Shown piece after piece: positions 36,191 to 45,942 of a stretch of DNA of 64,000 nt. The notes beneath the pieces were generated by a model, which saw only the letters and a list, made by a program, of their open reading frames with translations, had not been told where the DNA came from and searched no databases. Origin of the DNA: Calliphora vicina. Lineage: Eukaryota; Arthropoda; Insecta; Diptera; Calliphoridae. The stretch covers positions 115,828,226 to 115,892,225 of the forward strand of contig NC_088780.1 of the NCBI RefSeq assembly GCF_958450345.1. Reading direction: 5' to 3'. The first letter of the stretch is position 1. Every line of letters begins with the position of its first letter. Made by a program: the position numbers and the translations under genes.

Positions 36191-36371
36191 TTTTCTCAGG
36201 CTTAGGTGCAATATTTCATTTAGTGATTTTATTCAAAAATACATATTTTGAATGTAATAGGAAAATTCTTTTAAAATTTGATTAGCAATTTAGTTTACAT
36301 GACTATAAATGTGTATGCAGATACATAGTATATATTTCTTTATGTAATACTTGTTAAGAACAATTTATGAT

Positions 36372-36377
36372 AATAAA
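36372..36377 (+). terminator. Likely Sirt2 polyadenylation signal
   Basis: AATAAA lies about 180 bases after the Sirt2 stop codon, the first canonical hexamer downstream. Cleavage probably follows within 30 bases. Confidence 0.5.
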
Positions 36378-36729
36378 AAACTAGTATATACATAATATAT
36401 ACATGTAGTAATTAGTACTTATAACAAATTTTTGTTTCAATATATGTATGTACTTCACCCAAAGAATATTTTTTTAATAAAGCTACCATCGGTTATTTCA
36501 TCGGATTGATGAAATGAATTTAGTATAAATGAAAAATTTACCAGAGATCAAAAAAAAATGTAGGTATTATTATTAGGTCACGTCACCGTTGTTTACCCTT
36601 GTGAAAATACGAACTTTTACGTAATCACAACAACCAATACATATTCACCCCTATTATGTAAGTCGTTGTCGACACAAAGTCACGTCGACAGCAAAAAAGT
36701 GGTATATGTTTCGCCGATATCGATAAAAA

Positions 36730-36990
36730 TTATTTTTATTTATTTTCAAAACCCTAGCCTTATTAGTCATAGATCCCATATAAGGCCCGCTTTCGAAAAT
36801 CACTTTAGCGAGCATAAATCTCCTAAAAAAAAATGTTGGTATAAACATAAAATAAATAAGCTTTATATAGACATAAATCACACGACCTAATTTCATGGCG
36901 ATCGGTCCATAATTTGTCATAGCTACCATATAAGACCAACTTCCGAAAATCATTCACGAAAATAAATTATTGAAATTACAATTAGCAAAT
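36730..36990 (-). repeat. Dispersed repeat C copy
   Basis: Contains CCCATATAAGGCCCGCTTTC, TCACACGACCTAATTTCATG and GATCGGTCCATAATTTGTCA, matching the 29.3-30.6 kb arms and 780-960. The frames on both strands here (36654-36953, 36666-36890) are repeat sequence. Confidence 0.75.
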
Positions 36991-37600
36991 TCATTTAATA
37001 TTAGGTCGGCCATTTTGAATTTGCTAATTCTGATATTGAATCGTAATCAGCCACCCCAAAAACCCCCATATACCAATTTGTGGGTAATTTTTTTACTCTT
37101 GGCCGCACAAAATTAAATTTCCTGGAAATCCGACAATTTCAAATCGTTTATTAGAGTCTTAAAGAATGTTTGTAAAATTTTCAGAAAAATATCAATCAAC
37201 AAAGAAATAAAATAATTGTAATACTATCATCAAGGCGTATTAACAAGGTGAGTGCGTCCCGGCAACAAATACAACAATGCAAAAACAACAGGCAATTTGT
37301 TTTTGTTAAAATGTACGGTAAATGTCAAAATCAAGGCGAATTAAAATATTACTATGTTATTTACAATAACAAATGTAAACATAAACAAAGTTTGACATAT
37401 AGTGTACATAAAACCACAGCTAATTAAGAAACAGCTGATTTTATGCACTCACCTTGTTAATACGCCTTGACTATCATGTAAACAATAAATGTTTTTTCGA
37501 AACGATTTTTTGAAATACCGACTGATTTTAATAATATTTTAAATTTTAAAAGTGTTAATACTCAGTATTGCCGTCTATAAATACCTTAATGAATACAAAT
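36991..37600. repeat. Repeat F copy carrying a hAT MITE
   Basis: The stretch after 37180 and from 37470 to 37600 matches 39760-39925, including ACAATAAATGTTTTTTCGAA and the end CAGTATTGCCGTCTATAAAT. The match is broken at 37230 by the 239-bp MITE described separately. The left end of this copy is not clear. Confidence 0.6.
37231..37469. mobile_element. 239-bp hAT-like MITE with perfect 8-bp target duplication
   Basis: The ends (CAAGGCGTATTAACAAGGTG and five further bases) are perfectly inverted for 25 bp. ACTATCAT flanks both sides exactly (37223-37230, 37470-37477). The related unit at 39760-39925 lacks the insert. 8-bp duplications are characteristic of the hAT superfamily. No coding capacity. 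Confidence 0.88.
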
Positions 37601-37900
37601 TTTAAATAATTAATGATGAAAACATTTCATTAAAAAACATAATAAGTGCGTTCGCGTACTTTCCAGTAAAAATTATCCAGTTAATTTAATTTAGAGCGTA
37701 AAAATACATTTACTCTCAATCTAAAAAAATATCCAAAAAGTACGCGAACAACAATTTGTAAAAATAAGTTGTATTTTATTATAATTCAATTTAAAACGTT
37801 TGTTTTATGTTACTTTTCTTCTTTTCTTTGCAAGACTTGTAAATTGTGTTAATTTTCAACTTTTTTGTTTTGTTTACATTTGCAACAATTTGTTTTAAAC

Positions 37901-38345
37901 CAGTGATGTTCACGCCATACAACAATTGTTTGAAAAATTTACACACATTTGTTATGCTCTTTTAAAAACTTTTGTTCATTCATCGCTGAGAATGCGAAGA
38001 AAACACATGTGACGGATTATCGTAATTTTTTTCAGAAATTTATTAAGCATTGTTGTTGGTTGTTTTTGTTTGAAGCATAGCAAACACACGCGTGTCAATT
38101 ACAATTGAACACAATAAAACAAAGTCAAAAATAAATACAAAATTTAAGAGAATTTCGGACTTATAATGTATATTTTTTCATTTCCTTAAAATTTAAATTA
38201 CATTCATTTAATAAACTGGTTTTATTTGACAAAAATTCTAAATCTAATCTTTCTTCATTTTGTTATTATTTTAAGTGTTTGACATTATGTTTGCGGGGTA
38301 GCTCTCTCACCAATACATCTTCATTTTTATTTTTGAACATCACTG
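37901..38345 (+). mobile_element. hAT MITE, repeat B copy 1 (445 bp)
   Basis: Ends CAGTGATGTTCA and TGAACATCACTG are a perfect 12-bp inverted pair. TTTTAAAC lies on each side (37893-37900, 38346-38353). It is slightly longer and more diverged than the other three copies. No coding function. Confidence 0.9.
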
Positions 38346-38353
38346 TTTTAAAC

Positions 38354-38755
38354 CAGTGATGTTCATCCCATACAACAATTGTTTAAAAAATTTAAACACA
38401 TTTGTTACGCTCTTTTAAAGAGCGTAATAAATCTCATTTTTTCAGAAATTCAATAAGCATTGTTGTTGGTTGGTTTTTGGATGAAGCATAGCAAACACAC
38501 GCGTTTCAATTATAATTGAACACAAAAAAACAAAGTTAAAAATAAATAAAAAATTTGAGAGTATTTCGGCCGTATAATGTATATTCTTTCATTTCCTTAA
38601 AATTTAAATTATATTCATTTAATAAATTGGTTTTATTTGACAAAAATTCTAAATTTAAACTTTCTTCATTTTGTTATTATTTTAAGTGTTTGACATTATG
38701 TTTGCTGGGTAGCTCTCTCACCAAATATCTTCATTTTTATTTTTGAACATCACTG
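38354..38755 (+). mobile_element. hAT MITE, repeat B copy 2 (402 bp), in tandem with copy 1
   Basis: Same ends and orientation as copy 1. The 8-bp TTTTAAAC occurs before copy 1, between the copies and after copy 2 (38756-38763). The 63-codon frame at 38555-38746 is present in copies 2-4 because the copies are near-identical, not because it is a gene. Confidence 0.9.
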
Positions 38756-38763
38756 TTTTAAAC

Positions 38764-39545
38764 ATATTTTTCATGATGATATTTTTTACTGGAATAAAAA
38801 ATATCATGTTCTCTATCTACGAACGGTCACTTTTAACACTCTCTTGCTCTCTCGTTACAAGTTTTTAAAAGTAAACGAACGGAATCCCGTAACTTCCAGT
38901 TATAATTTGTACGAATTATTACAAATTATCAAGTACGCGAACACAACTAATAATTAAGGAAAACAATGGTAATGTTAAAAAAATAATTCAAATTATTTTC
39001 AATTAATGCTAATGCAATCGTCAATTAATTAGTCCATTTAAATAATGTATGCTCAAAACCTTATCTGATTTTGTTCAAATTTTCAGCATTTGATTTTTAG
39101 ATGACAGAGAAAAAAACTTGGACTTTGGGATATTCAAAAATCGATAAAGTGTAAAGTAAGGGCCATCCTAGTGTATAGACAATCTATTTAGTTGAAGTCC
39201 AACACTTAACATTTTGCGGATTATAAATAATTCTTTAGATTGTTTTACCTTAAAAAAAGCAAATCATAGACTTTTATTTGACTGCCGGTGGAGGTAATGT
39301 TTCATTTGCTAAATAAAAGCCATTTAGTTATGAATAACTTGTGCAACCGCTATCTCCAGTAACTACACTCTGCCAGTTAATGTATAGCTTTTTTATACAC
39401 ACTATCAAAAAGATGGGGGTATATGGATTTTGGCATTCCGTTTGTAACATATCGAAATATTGGTCGTAAAACCAAAACATATATATAATCTGGAACCTTA
39501 TAAAATTCCATCCATCTGTTTGTTGAAGGCAGGATAGGCCTAAAT
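38764..39545. other. Intergenic stretch with repeat G fragment
   Basis: Mostly AT-rich with nothing recognised. From about 39390 it carries repeat G words (TTCCGTTTGTAACATATCGA, TTATAAAATTCCATCCATCT) shared with 4590-4700. Confidence 0.5.
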
Positions 39546-39551
39546 TTAAAG

Positions 39552-39922
39552 GTACTTATAGACGGCAATACTGAGTATACAATTTCATCGTCTAAACAAA
39601 ATTTGTATTAGATTTTCAAAAACTACGAATGATTTTTCTGATTTACGGTCGGTATTCAAAATTTGTTTAAAATAATTCAAAAACTTTTTATTTTCATATG
39701 TATAGGGTATGTATTTTTAAATACAAATGGCAAACAAAAATGTCAAGAAAATATAAAATAAAAATAACGTTTTCAGAAAAATATCAATCAATAAAATATT
39801 TATAATACTAACGTGTAAACAATAAATGTTTTTTCGAAACGATTTTTTGAAATATCGAATGTTTTCAATAATATTTTGAATTTGAAAAGTGTTAATACTC
39901 AGTATTGCCGTCTATAAATACC
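39552..39922. mobile_element. Repeat F: TIR element with TAA flanks (PIF/Harbinger-like)
   Basis: The left end AGGTACTTATAGACGGCAAT and right end, inverted, AGGTATTTATAGACGGCAAT agree over about 29 bp with one visible mismatch. TAA flanks both sides. A 3-bp TAA/TTA duplication is characteristic of PIF/Harbinger elements. About 370 bp, non-coding. It also gives the empty-site version for the MITE at 37231-37469. Confidence 0.65.
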
Positions 39923-40239
39923 TTAAGTGATATTGTTGATCAGAAATGGTTGGTATTGAAAATTGGCAAAATCAGTGCATTAAAACCGTTAGGACCAATA
40001 TCGGAAAACACATTAACCTACATAAATATCAATTTCGTATTAAAATTTTACACTATTAGTAATATGAATGCAAAAATCAAACTGCTGGACTTTGTGAATA
40101 TCGGTCATATTAGGTACACTGCCGAAAAGCACTTTAATACGTATAAATTGCTTTTAAATAGAGTAATCATTTTGAAATTCTACAACAATATCCATGTACA
40201 CAACAATCGGCGAATTTAACTTTATAAACATTGGCATAT
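39923..40239. other. Repeat G-like stretch
   Basis: Words such as GAAAACACATTAACCTACAT recall 41830-41860. The 104-codon frame at 39905-40219 overlaps the end of repeat F and has no recognisable protein. Confidence 0.4.
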
Positions 40240-40274
40240 GGGCAATTCCATATCATCGTACGTGACATTTAAAT

Positions 40275-40679
40275 CAGTGATGTTCATCCCATACAACAAT
40301 TGTTTAAAAAATTTAAACACATTTGTTACGCTCTTTTAAAGAGCGTAATAAATGTCTCATTTTTTCAGAAATTCAATAAGCATTGTTGTTGGTTGGTTTT
40401 TGGATGAAGCATAGCAAACACACGCTTTTCAATTACAATTGAACACAAAAAAAACAAAGTTAAAAATAAATAAAAAATTTGAGAGTATTTCGGCCGTATA
40501 ATGTATATTCTTTCATTTCCTTAAAATTTAAATTATATTCATTTAATAAATTGGTTTTATTTGACAAAAATTCTAAATTTAAACTTTCTTCATTTTGTTA
40601 TTATTTTAAGTGTTTGACATTATGTTTGCTGGGTAGCTCTCTCACCAAATATCTTCATTTTTATTTTTGAACATCACTG
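40275..40679 (+). mobile_element. hAT MITE, repeat B copy 3 (405 bp), nested in repeat A
   Basis: CAGTGATGTTCA and TGAACATCACTG ends. A perfect 8-bp duplication ATTTAAAT lies at 40267-40274 and 40680-40687. Near-identical to copies 2 and 4. Confidence 0.92.
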
Positions 40680-40697
40680 ATTTAAATGTCTATAGAG

Positions 40698-41139
40698 CAG
40701 TGATGTTCAAAAATAAAAATGAAGATATTTGGTGAGAGAGCTACCCAGCAAACATAATGTCAAACACTTAAAATAATAACAAAATGAAGAAAGTTTAAAT
40801 TTAGAATTTTTGTCAAATAAAACCAATTTATTAAATGAATATAATTTAAATTTTAAGGAAATGAAAGAATATACATTATACGGCCGAAATACTCTCAAAT
40901 TTTTTATTTATTTTTAACTTTGTTTTTTTGTGTTCAATTGTAATTGAAACGCGTGTGTTTGCTATGCTTCATCCAAAAACCAACCAACAACAATGCTTAT
41001 TGAATTTCTGAAAAAATGAGACATTTATTACGATCTTTAAAAGAGCGTAACAAATGTGTTGAAATTTTTTAAACAATTGTTGTATGGGATGAACATCACT
41101 GATCTAAAAACTGTAGTGGTGTGAGTTTGCATTTCGCTG
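40698..41139 (-). mobile_element. hAT MITE, repeat B copy 4, inverted, with 38 extra bases
   Basis: The element runs from CAGTGATGTTCA (40698) to TGAACATCACTG (41090-41101) in reverse orientation. The 8-bp duplication is CTATAGAG at 40690-40697 and 41140-41147, not next to the normal end. The 38 bases 41102-41139 (ending TTTCGCTG) therefore seem to have moved with the element. They are absent from the matching repeat A copy at 48.9-49.4 kb. Confidence 0.85.
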
Positions 41140-41799
41140 CTATAGAGTGTAATAGATTTGGCATAAATAAGAGTATCTGAAAACTAATTTGGTCTTTATA
41201 TTCCATTCAGAGGGTACTATATTTTAAAATAATAAAAAGTTCTGTTGAAACATTGTTGTCCAAAATATCGAGCGAAATAAGGGTATACCGTACGTGACAT
41301 AAAACGGAAGTCATTTTGAGGTACATGTAGAAATATGTGAAACTTTTCGAATCGTGATAGGCGTTATGTTTTCTTTTAATTTCTTACACTAAACCAAATA
41401 TTTTTCCTTTACAATAAAAACAATCTTTGGATGATTTTATAATAAATAAAACTTAATATCGTACGTGACCTACATATATGTATTCTGTAAATGTATGTAT
41501 ACAAAAACTAAAAAAATTAATAGAAAATATACTTTTGGTTTCAATAAACAATTTTATAATAGCAAATAAACAATCAGAGTCAATTTCATTTTATACTAGG
41601 TATATGTTAATTGGGAGTTTAGTATTAACCAAAATTTTAGCCTAAAACATGCCAATTAAATTAAAAAATTAAATATATGTAGTCAGTTTAAACTATTATT
41701 TTTGACAATAAAATGTAATAAGCTCTAAATGCTTACACATAGTAATATTTTAGTGTTTTTGGGTTTTCAGTCGTGATAGTTATTCTCGTGGAATTGCTC

Positions 41800-42095
41800 A
41801 TATATGTACATAGCTTCCATGTAAAGACCACATCTGAGAAACACATTAACCAAAATAAATATCTTAAAAATATCGATATCGAAGCAAAATTGTACACAGA
41901 TCAAAATATACAACTTTCATAATCCACTTTCGAGAATAAATTTATAAAAGCGACGGACTTAGCTAGTATCAATAAAAACTAACCAAATCGGGAGAACTAG
42001 ATAAATGTTTTTATACAAAATGCACAACAAACGGTGCCCGTTTTATATTAGTGGTGGGTATATATGATTCGACACGGCCGAATATAACACACTTA
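41800..42095. repeat. Dispersed repeat G end
   Basis: Carries ACTAACCAAATCGGGAGAAC, GATAAATGTTTTTATACAAA and, at the end, GATTCGACACGGCCGAATAT with AACACACTTA. The same series occurs at 4970-5070. Non-coding. Confidence 0.6.
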
Positions 42096-42341
42096 TTTGT
42101 TATTTCTTAACTGCATTCGAAATTTACAATCACCAAATGCATTTGACAATTTCCGTTTTTAAAACTAATACTAATACATTACTCACACTCACATTCACAC
42201 AAAACCCAGATCATGTTTGAGATGAGTATGCTTATGTGTGTGAACATAATGTTTCTAGTGATTTCCGTTTTACAGGAAACATTTAACTACAGCTACAGCT
42301 CCTACTACAACTCAACTAAACTAAATATCTGTGTAGACATA

Positions 42342-43926
42342 CAGTGGTTGACAAAACAATAAAAACTTTTCCAAATATTTCATTAGTGGCCTAAAATCTG
42401 AAATAATTTTTTAAAAAATTTTAACATTTTTGTAGTATTTTATTTGTATACTTTTATTAACTTAATTTAACAAAAAACAAAGGACATAATTAATTAAATT
42501 CTAAAAATGAGAAAACAAAATTAAAAGTTTTCGTTATTACGGCATTGACAAAATGGAAACTTAGGTATTATTTTTACAAATATGGTCTAAACTTAGCAAT
42601 AACTCAATATTTTGTTGGGTATCCCTTATTTTTTATAACTGATACACATCGACGATGCATTGAGTCAATGGTCTCCTTTGAAATATTTTGCCATTCCCTT
42701 ATAACCGCCTCCGATAAATCTTCCATCCTGGTGTAATTTTGTGTCCTTATTTTACGAACTTCAATTTCCCATAGATTTTCTATGGGATTGAGATCTGGCG
42801 ATTGGGCAGGCCACTTCAAAACACGTACCTCGTTGGATTGTAACCACTCGGTTACAACCCTAGAGGTGTGTTTCGGGTCGTTGTCGTGTTGGAATCTCCA
42901 AACTAGGGGCATATTTTCCTCAGCGTATGAATACATAACATCGTTTAATATGGTTCTGTATCCTATACCTGTCATGGTATCTTTTATAATATGAATTGGG
43001 CCCATACCTTGCCCTGAAAAACATCCCCATACCATAATATTGCCACCGCCAAACTTTACAGTCTTATTTGTGTACTTTGGATCTAATCTTTTTCCCTTTG
43101 GTCGTCTTACAAATGTTCTCCCATCACTGCCTCTTAAATTGTATTTGGATTCGTCGGAAAAGAGGACAGTATTTCATTTCTGTATCGAACAGTTTATATG
43201 ATCCCAAATTGTAGACGAGCAGAACGGTTATTTTTAGAAATGAGTGTTTTTTTTTACAGGACGATAGCAACCAAGACCAGCCTCATTTGCCCTGCGACTA
43301 ACTGTTCGGGTACTTATTTCTAATTTTAGGCTATTAACAACCTCTCGAGGAGTTATTTTTGGGAATTTCTTGAACTCTCTTGTTATTAAATTATCTTGTC
43401 TAGGAGTAGTCTTACGAGGTCTTCCACCTAAATGTTGAGTTTTTACAGAACCGGTCTCACGAAATTTCTTTATAATTTTTGAAACTGCTGATTTATTTAT
43501 TAAATATTTGCTTTAAACCAGCTTTAAAATCGTTAATTATTTTATTTTTTAAGTCTTCACAAATCTTAACTTTAGCAATTTTCGTTAACTTTGAAAAAAA
43601 AACAATTATGCGAAAAACTTAGAAAAAGAAATTGTGAACAATTACCAGAATTTAAAAATAAAATAAAATAACTGTAAACAGGATGCTTTTTACATCGTTC
43701 TTTTAAATATTATTTTCGTTTTACACTTCTTTCTTGCAGAAGTTTAAAAGTTTCCATTGTTTTGTCAGTAGCGAAATAGTGAATATTTTTAATTTTGTTC
43801 CCTTTTTTCAGAATATAATTAATTATGTTGTTCGTGTTTCAGTTAATGTATATAAATAAAACTATTTTAAATTTTGGGCTACATATGGAATATTTGGAAA
43901 AGTTTCCATTGTTTTGTCAACCACTG
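42342..43926 (-). mobile_element. Near-complete Tc1 family transposon (1585 bp)
   Basis: Ends CAGTGGTTGACAAAACAAT and its inverse are flanked by TA on both sides (42340-42341, 43927-43928). The inverted repeats extend over about 200 bp. Each carries a second internal copy of the tip motif (GACAAAATGGAAACTT near 42546, AAGTTTCCATTGTTTTGTC near 43742), i.e. the IR/DR layout in which transposase binds twice per end. It holds one broken transposase gene on the minus strand. Deleted relatives lie at 7161-7770 and 9640-9735. Confidence 0.93.
42601..43520 (-). pseudogene. Tc1 transposase, interrupted
   Basis: Cut-and-paste transposase of the DD34E class, read on the minus strand. N-terminal helix-turn-helix remnants include KKFRETGSVKTQHLGGRPRK and PREVVNSLKLEISTRTVSRR. 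The first catalytic Asp is in LFSDESKYNL, the second in FQHDNDPKHTS, and the Glu in LNPIENLW exactly 34 residues later. The C-terminal 143 residues (43035-42604) and the stretch before them are open. Just before LFSDES, a codon that is Trp in relatives reads TGA, and the join between N- and C-terminal parts appears frame-disturbed near 43200-43260. Key catalytic residues survive, so the copy is dead but fairly young. Confidence 0.88.
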
Positions 43927-43928
43927 TA

Positions 43929-44499
43929 AGCAGTTGTGGTTGTTGTTTGATAATAGTTATAGTTAGCTGTAGTTGATTGTACGTCATTTAACTTTAGAAT
44001 AGTTTTACCTGTTATTTATTTCATTTCCCTCATTCTAACCAATGATGTTGTTAACATTCTATTTCATATAAGAGGTTGTTATTTTTCACAATAGTTTTTT
44101 CTGTGGTTTTCTATATGTAGTTACACATTTGATTGTATGTTTGTGTGTAATAGAGGAACAAAGTGCAGATACTTTTCATATGATGGAAGAAGATAAAACC
44201 TGTCTAGGGTATAGATGAAGGTACATACATATGTATGATTTTAAATTACAGCTGAAAATCTTCTGCATGAGATGGAGTTACTTTTTTTGCTATCATTTTT
44301 TTTTTTAATTAGTCCAACTATTGGAACAATTTACCACAGAAACTGTAGAAAACCTAGAAAGGAATATAAAAAAAACAACTGCAACCTAACAACCCAAAAA
44401 TATACATGCAATCAACGATAACTATCAGTTGTAACGAGTATTTTTATATAGCGACAGTTTTCCAAACCATTAACTTCCACTAACACTAGTACAACTACA
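43929..44499. other. Intergenic stretch, nothing recognised
   Basis: AT-rich with repeated GTTGT/ACAAC words close to the Tc1 insertion site. No coding-like frame. Confidence 0.45.
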
Positions 44500-45156
44500 T
44501 ATCGTCATCTAAAATGCAAAATAACGTAACATCACTTTTCATAAGTTTATAGGAGAAGCAAAAAACGGTATAAAATAAAAACTACTTGAGATATTGAAAC
44601 AAAATTTTCAAATCTGAATTACATTGAAAGTAGAATTATATTTTAAGCAAAAAAAAAAATAGTTTTTTCAAATTTGTATGAAATAATAAAAACTTAAATA
44701 ATAATATTTTTTTATTTTAAATAAAAACAGTTTATATATACATTTTTAAATTTTATATGTTTTTTTTTATTTTAATTACTATGTGTCTTGCATTATTTTG
44801 AATTGTTGTTTTCTAAAACCAAAAAAACGTCTCATCAATATAAATTTGCATGAAATAATGAAAACTTTAATAATAATATTTTGTTTTATATTATTCAATT
44901 CAATTGCAACAAATTTTTTTAAAAAAATAGGAAACTATTTATATAAGGTGAAAAACGATTTATTAATTACTCAAAGCGTTATTTTGTTTAAGAAAATCGT
45001 GTACATGATGGTACTTTATTTGGAATTTTGGTTATAACTTGGTTATTTTTGATAGTAAAAGTTTAAAATTTTGTGCACAAATAAAATATTAAGTAGAGAA
45101 TCGTAATCAATAATAAAATCATGATGATATATTGTTTTGCATTTTAGGTGACGATA
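44500..45156. mobile_element. Repeat J: TIR element of about 0.66 kb
   Basis: The left end TATCGTCATCTAAAATGCAA and right end, inverted, TATCGTCACCTAAAATGCAA agree in 19 of 20 positions. Related single ends occur at 24808-24832 and near 18595 and 18680. The target duplication is unclear. The interior frames, including 44783-45037, are AT-driven. Confidence 0.6.
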
Positions 45157-45492
45157 TTTACATACTATTACAAACCAGCAGTTCTGGGTGACTGTTCCAA
45201 ACTAGTGATTTTTGTTGATTGACCCTACCATTCATACCATTGACATATACTCAATAAACTTACTAACCACCAAACAGGTTACTTGATTATTTTAAAATGT
45301 AAGTGTTCTAAGAGGGACATAATTGACCCAAAATAGTCAGTATTTGCAAATATACAGTCCAATAACCGATTTTTTCTAAAAATGCTAGTTTTCAGCAGTT
45401 TTACCCCAAGAAAGTGAAATTTTACTGAAAGTTTTTAAAGTTGTTTGTGGATTTTAAATCTACGGAGTTATGCTCATAGTTGAGTATAATTA

Positions 45493-45695
45493 TTTACTTT
45501 TAATATAATAATTATTTAAGCTAAGGTCTTTTTTTATGGAAATATTTAATTTTTATTTCAATATTTCGCTACATCAATGTGTAGCGTTTTTTTCCTGAAG
45601 ATGCTACACTTTGATGTAGCGAAATATTGAAATAAAAATTAAATATTTTTATAAAAAAAGACCTTACGCTTAAATAATTATTATATTAAAGTAAA
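45493..45695. repeat. Long hairpin, two 93-bp arms
   Basis: 45493-45585 and 45603-45695 are inverted copies with a few mismatches around a 17-base loop. Recognisable words are AATATTTAATTTTTATTTCA and CGCTACATCAA on the left and their inverses on the right. Non-coding; it may be a very small palindromic MITE. Confidence 0.85.
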
Positions 45696-45942
45696 TTTAA
45701 AGGTCAAATAAAATTAAATAACTATTATTTACTTTTATATTTAATAATGTTTGTATGAATATGTGAGGAATTCCAAAATTCTGATTTTTCAGTATAAAGT
45801 CAGCAGTTTTTATCGCAATATTTAAAATTTTTTCTGTACAGCATATTTCATAAATTATTTAAAAAATAACTTAAATTTGCTACAAAAATGTAAATATTTT
45901 TTATGTGTAAAAAATGTTTTATGTCTAAAAGTATATACTTTA

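Larger units (their letters stand above)
37646..38945. repeat. Composite region bounded by GTTCGCGTACTT inverted ends
   Basis: GTGCGTTCGCGTACTTTCC at about 37647 is mirrored by AAGTACGCGAACA at about 38930, and also by AAAAAGTACGCGAACA at about 37734. It is either a 100-bp MITE plus a separate end, or a 1.3-kb element into which the two 0.4-kb hAT MITEs inserted. A short hairpin ATGATATTTTTTACTGGAAT lies at 38775. Confidence 0.45.
40240..41799. repeat. Repeat A: TIR element with ATAT flanks, carrying two nested hAT MITEs
   Basis: Ends GGGCAATTCCA (40240) and TGGAATTGCTC (41789-41799) are inverted, and ATAT flanks both sides. Outside the nested repeat B copies it matches 48890-49364 in reverse. 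The copy here has extra internal sequence at about 41600-41770. No coding region. The superfamily is not assigned. Confidence 0.75.

Noticed and set aside
39905..40219. 104-residue open frame (+)
   Set aside because: It starts in the right end of repeat F and continues into repeat G-like DNA; no recognisable protein.
38555..40898. The same 63-residue open frame three times (38555-38746, 40479-40670, 40707-40898 minus)
   Set aside because: It lies inside near-identical copies of the repeat B MITE. Identity follows from recent transposition, and the composition is not protein-like.
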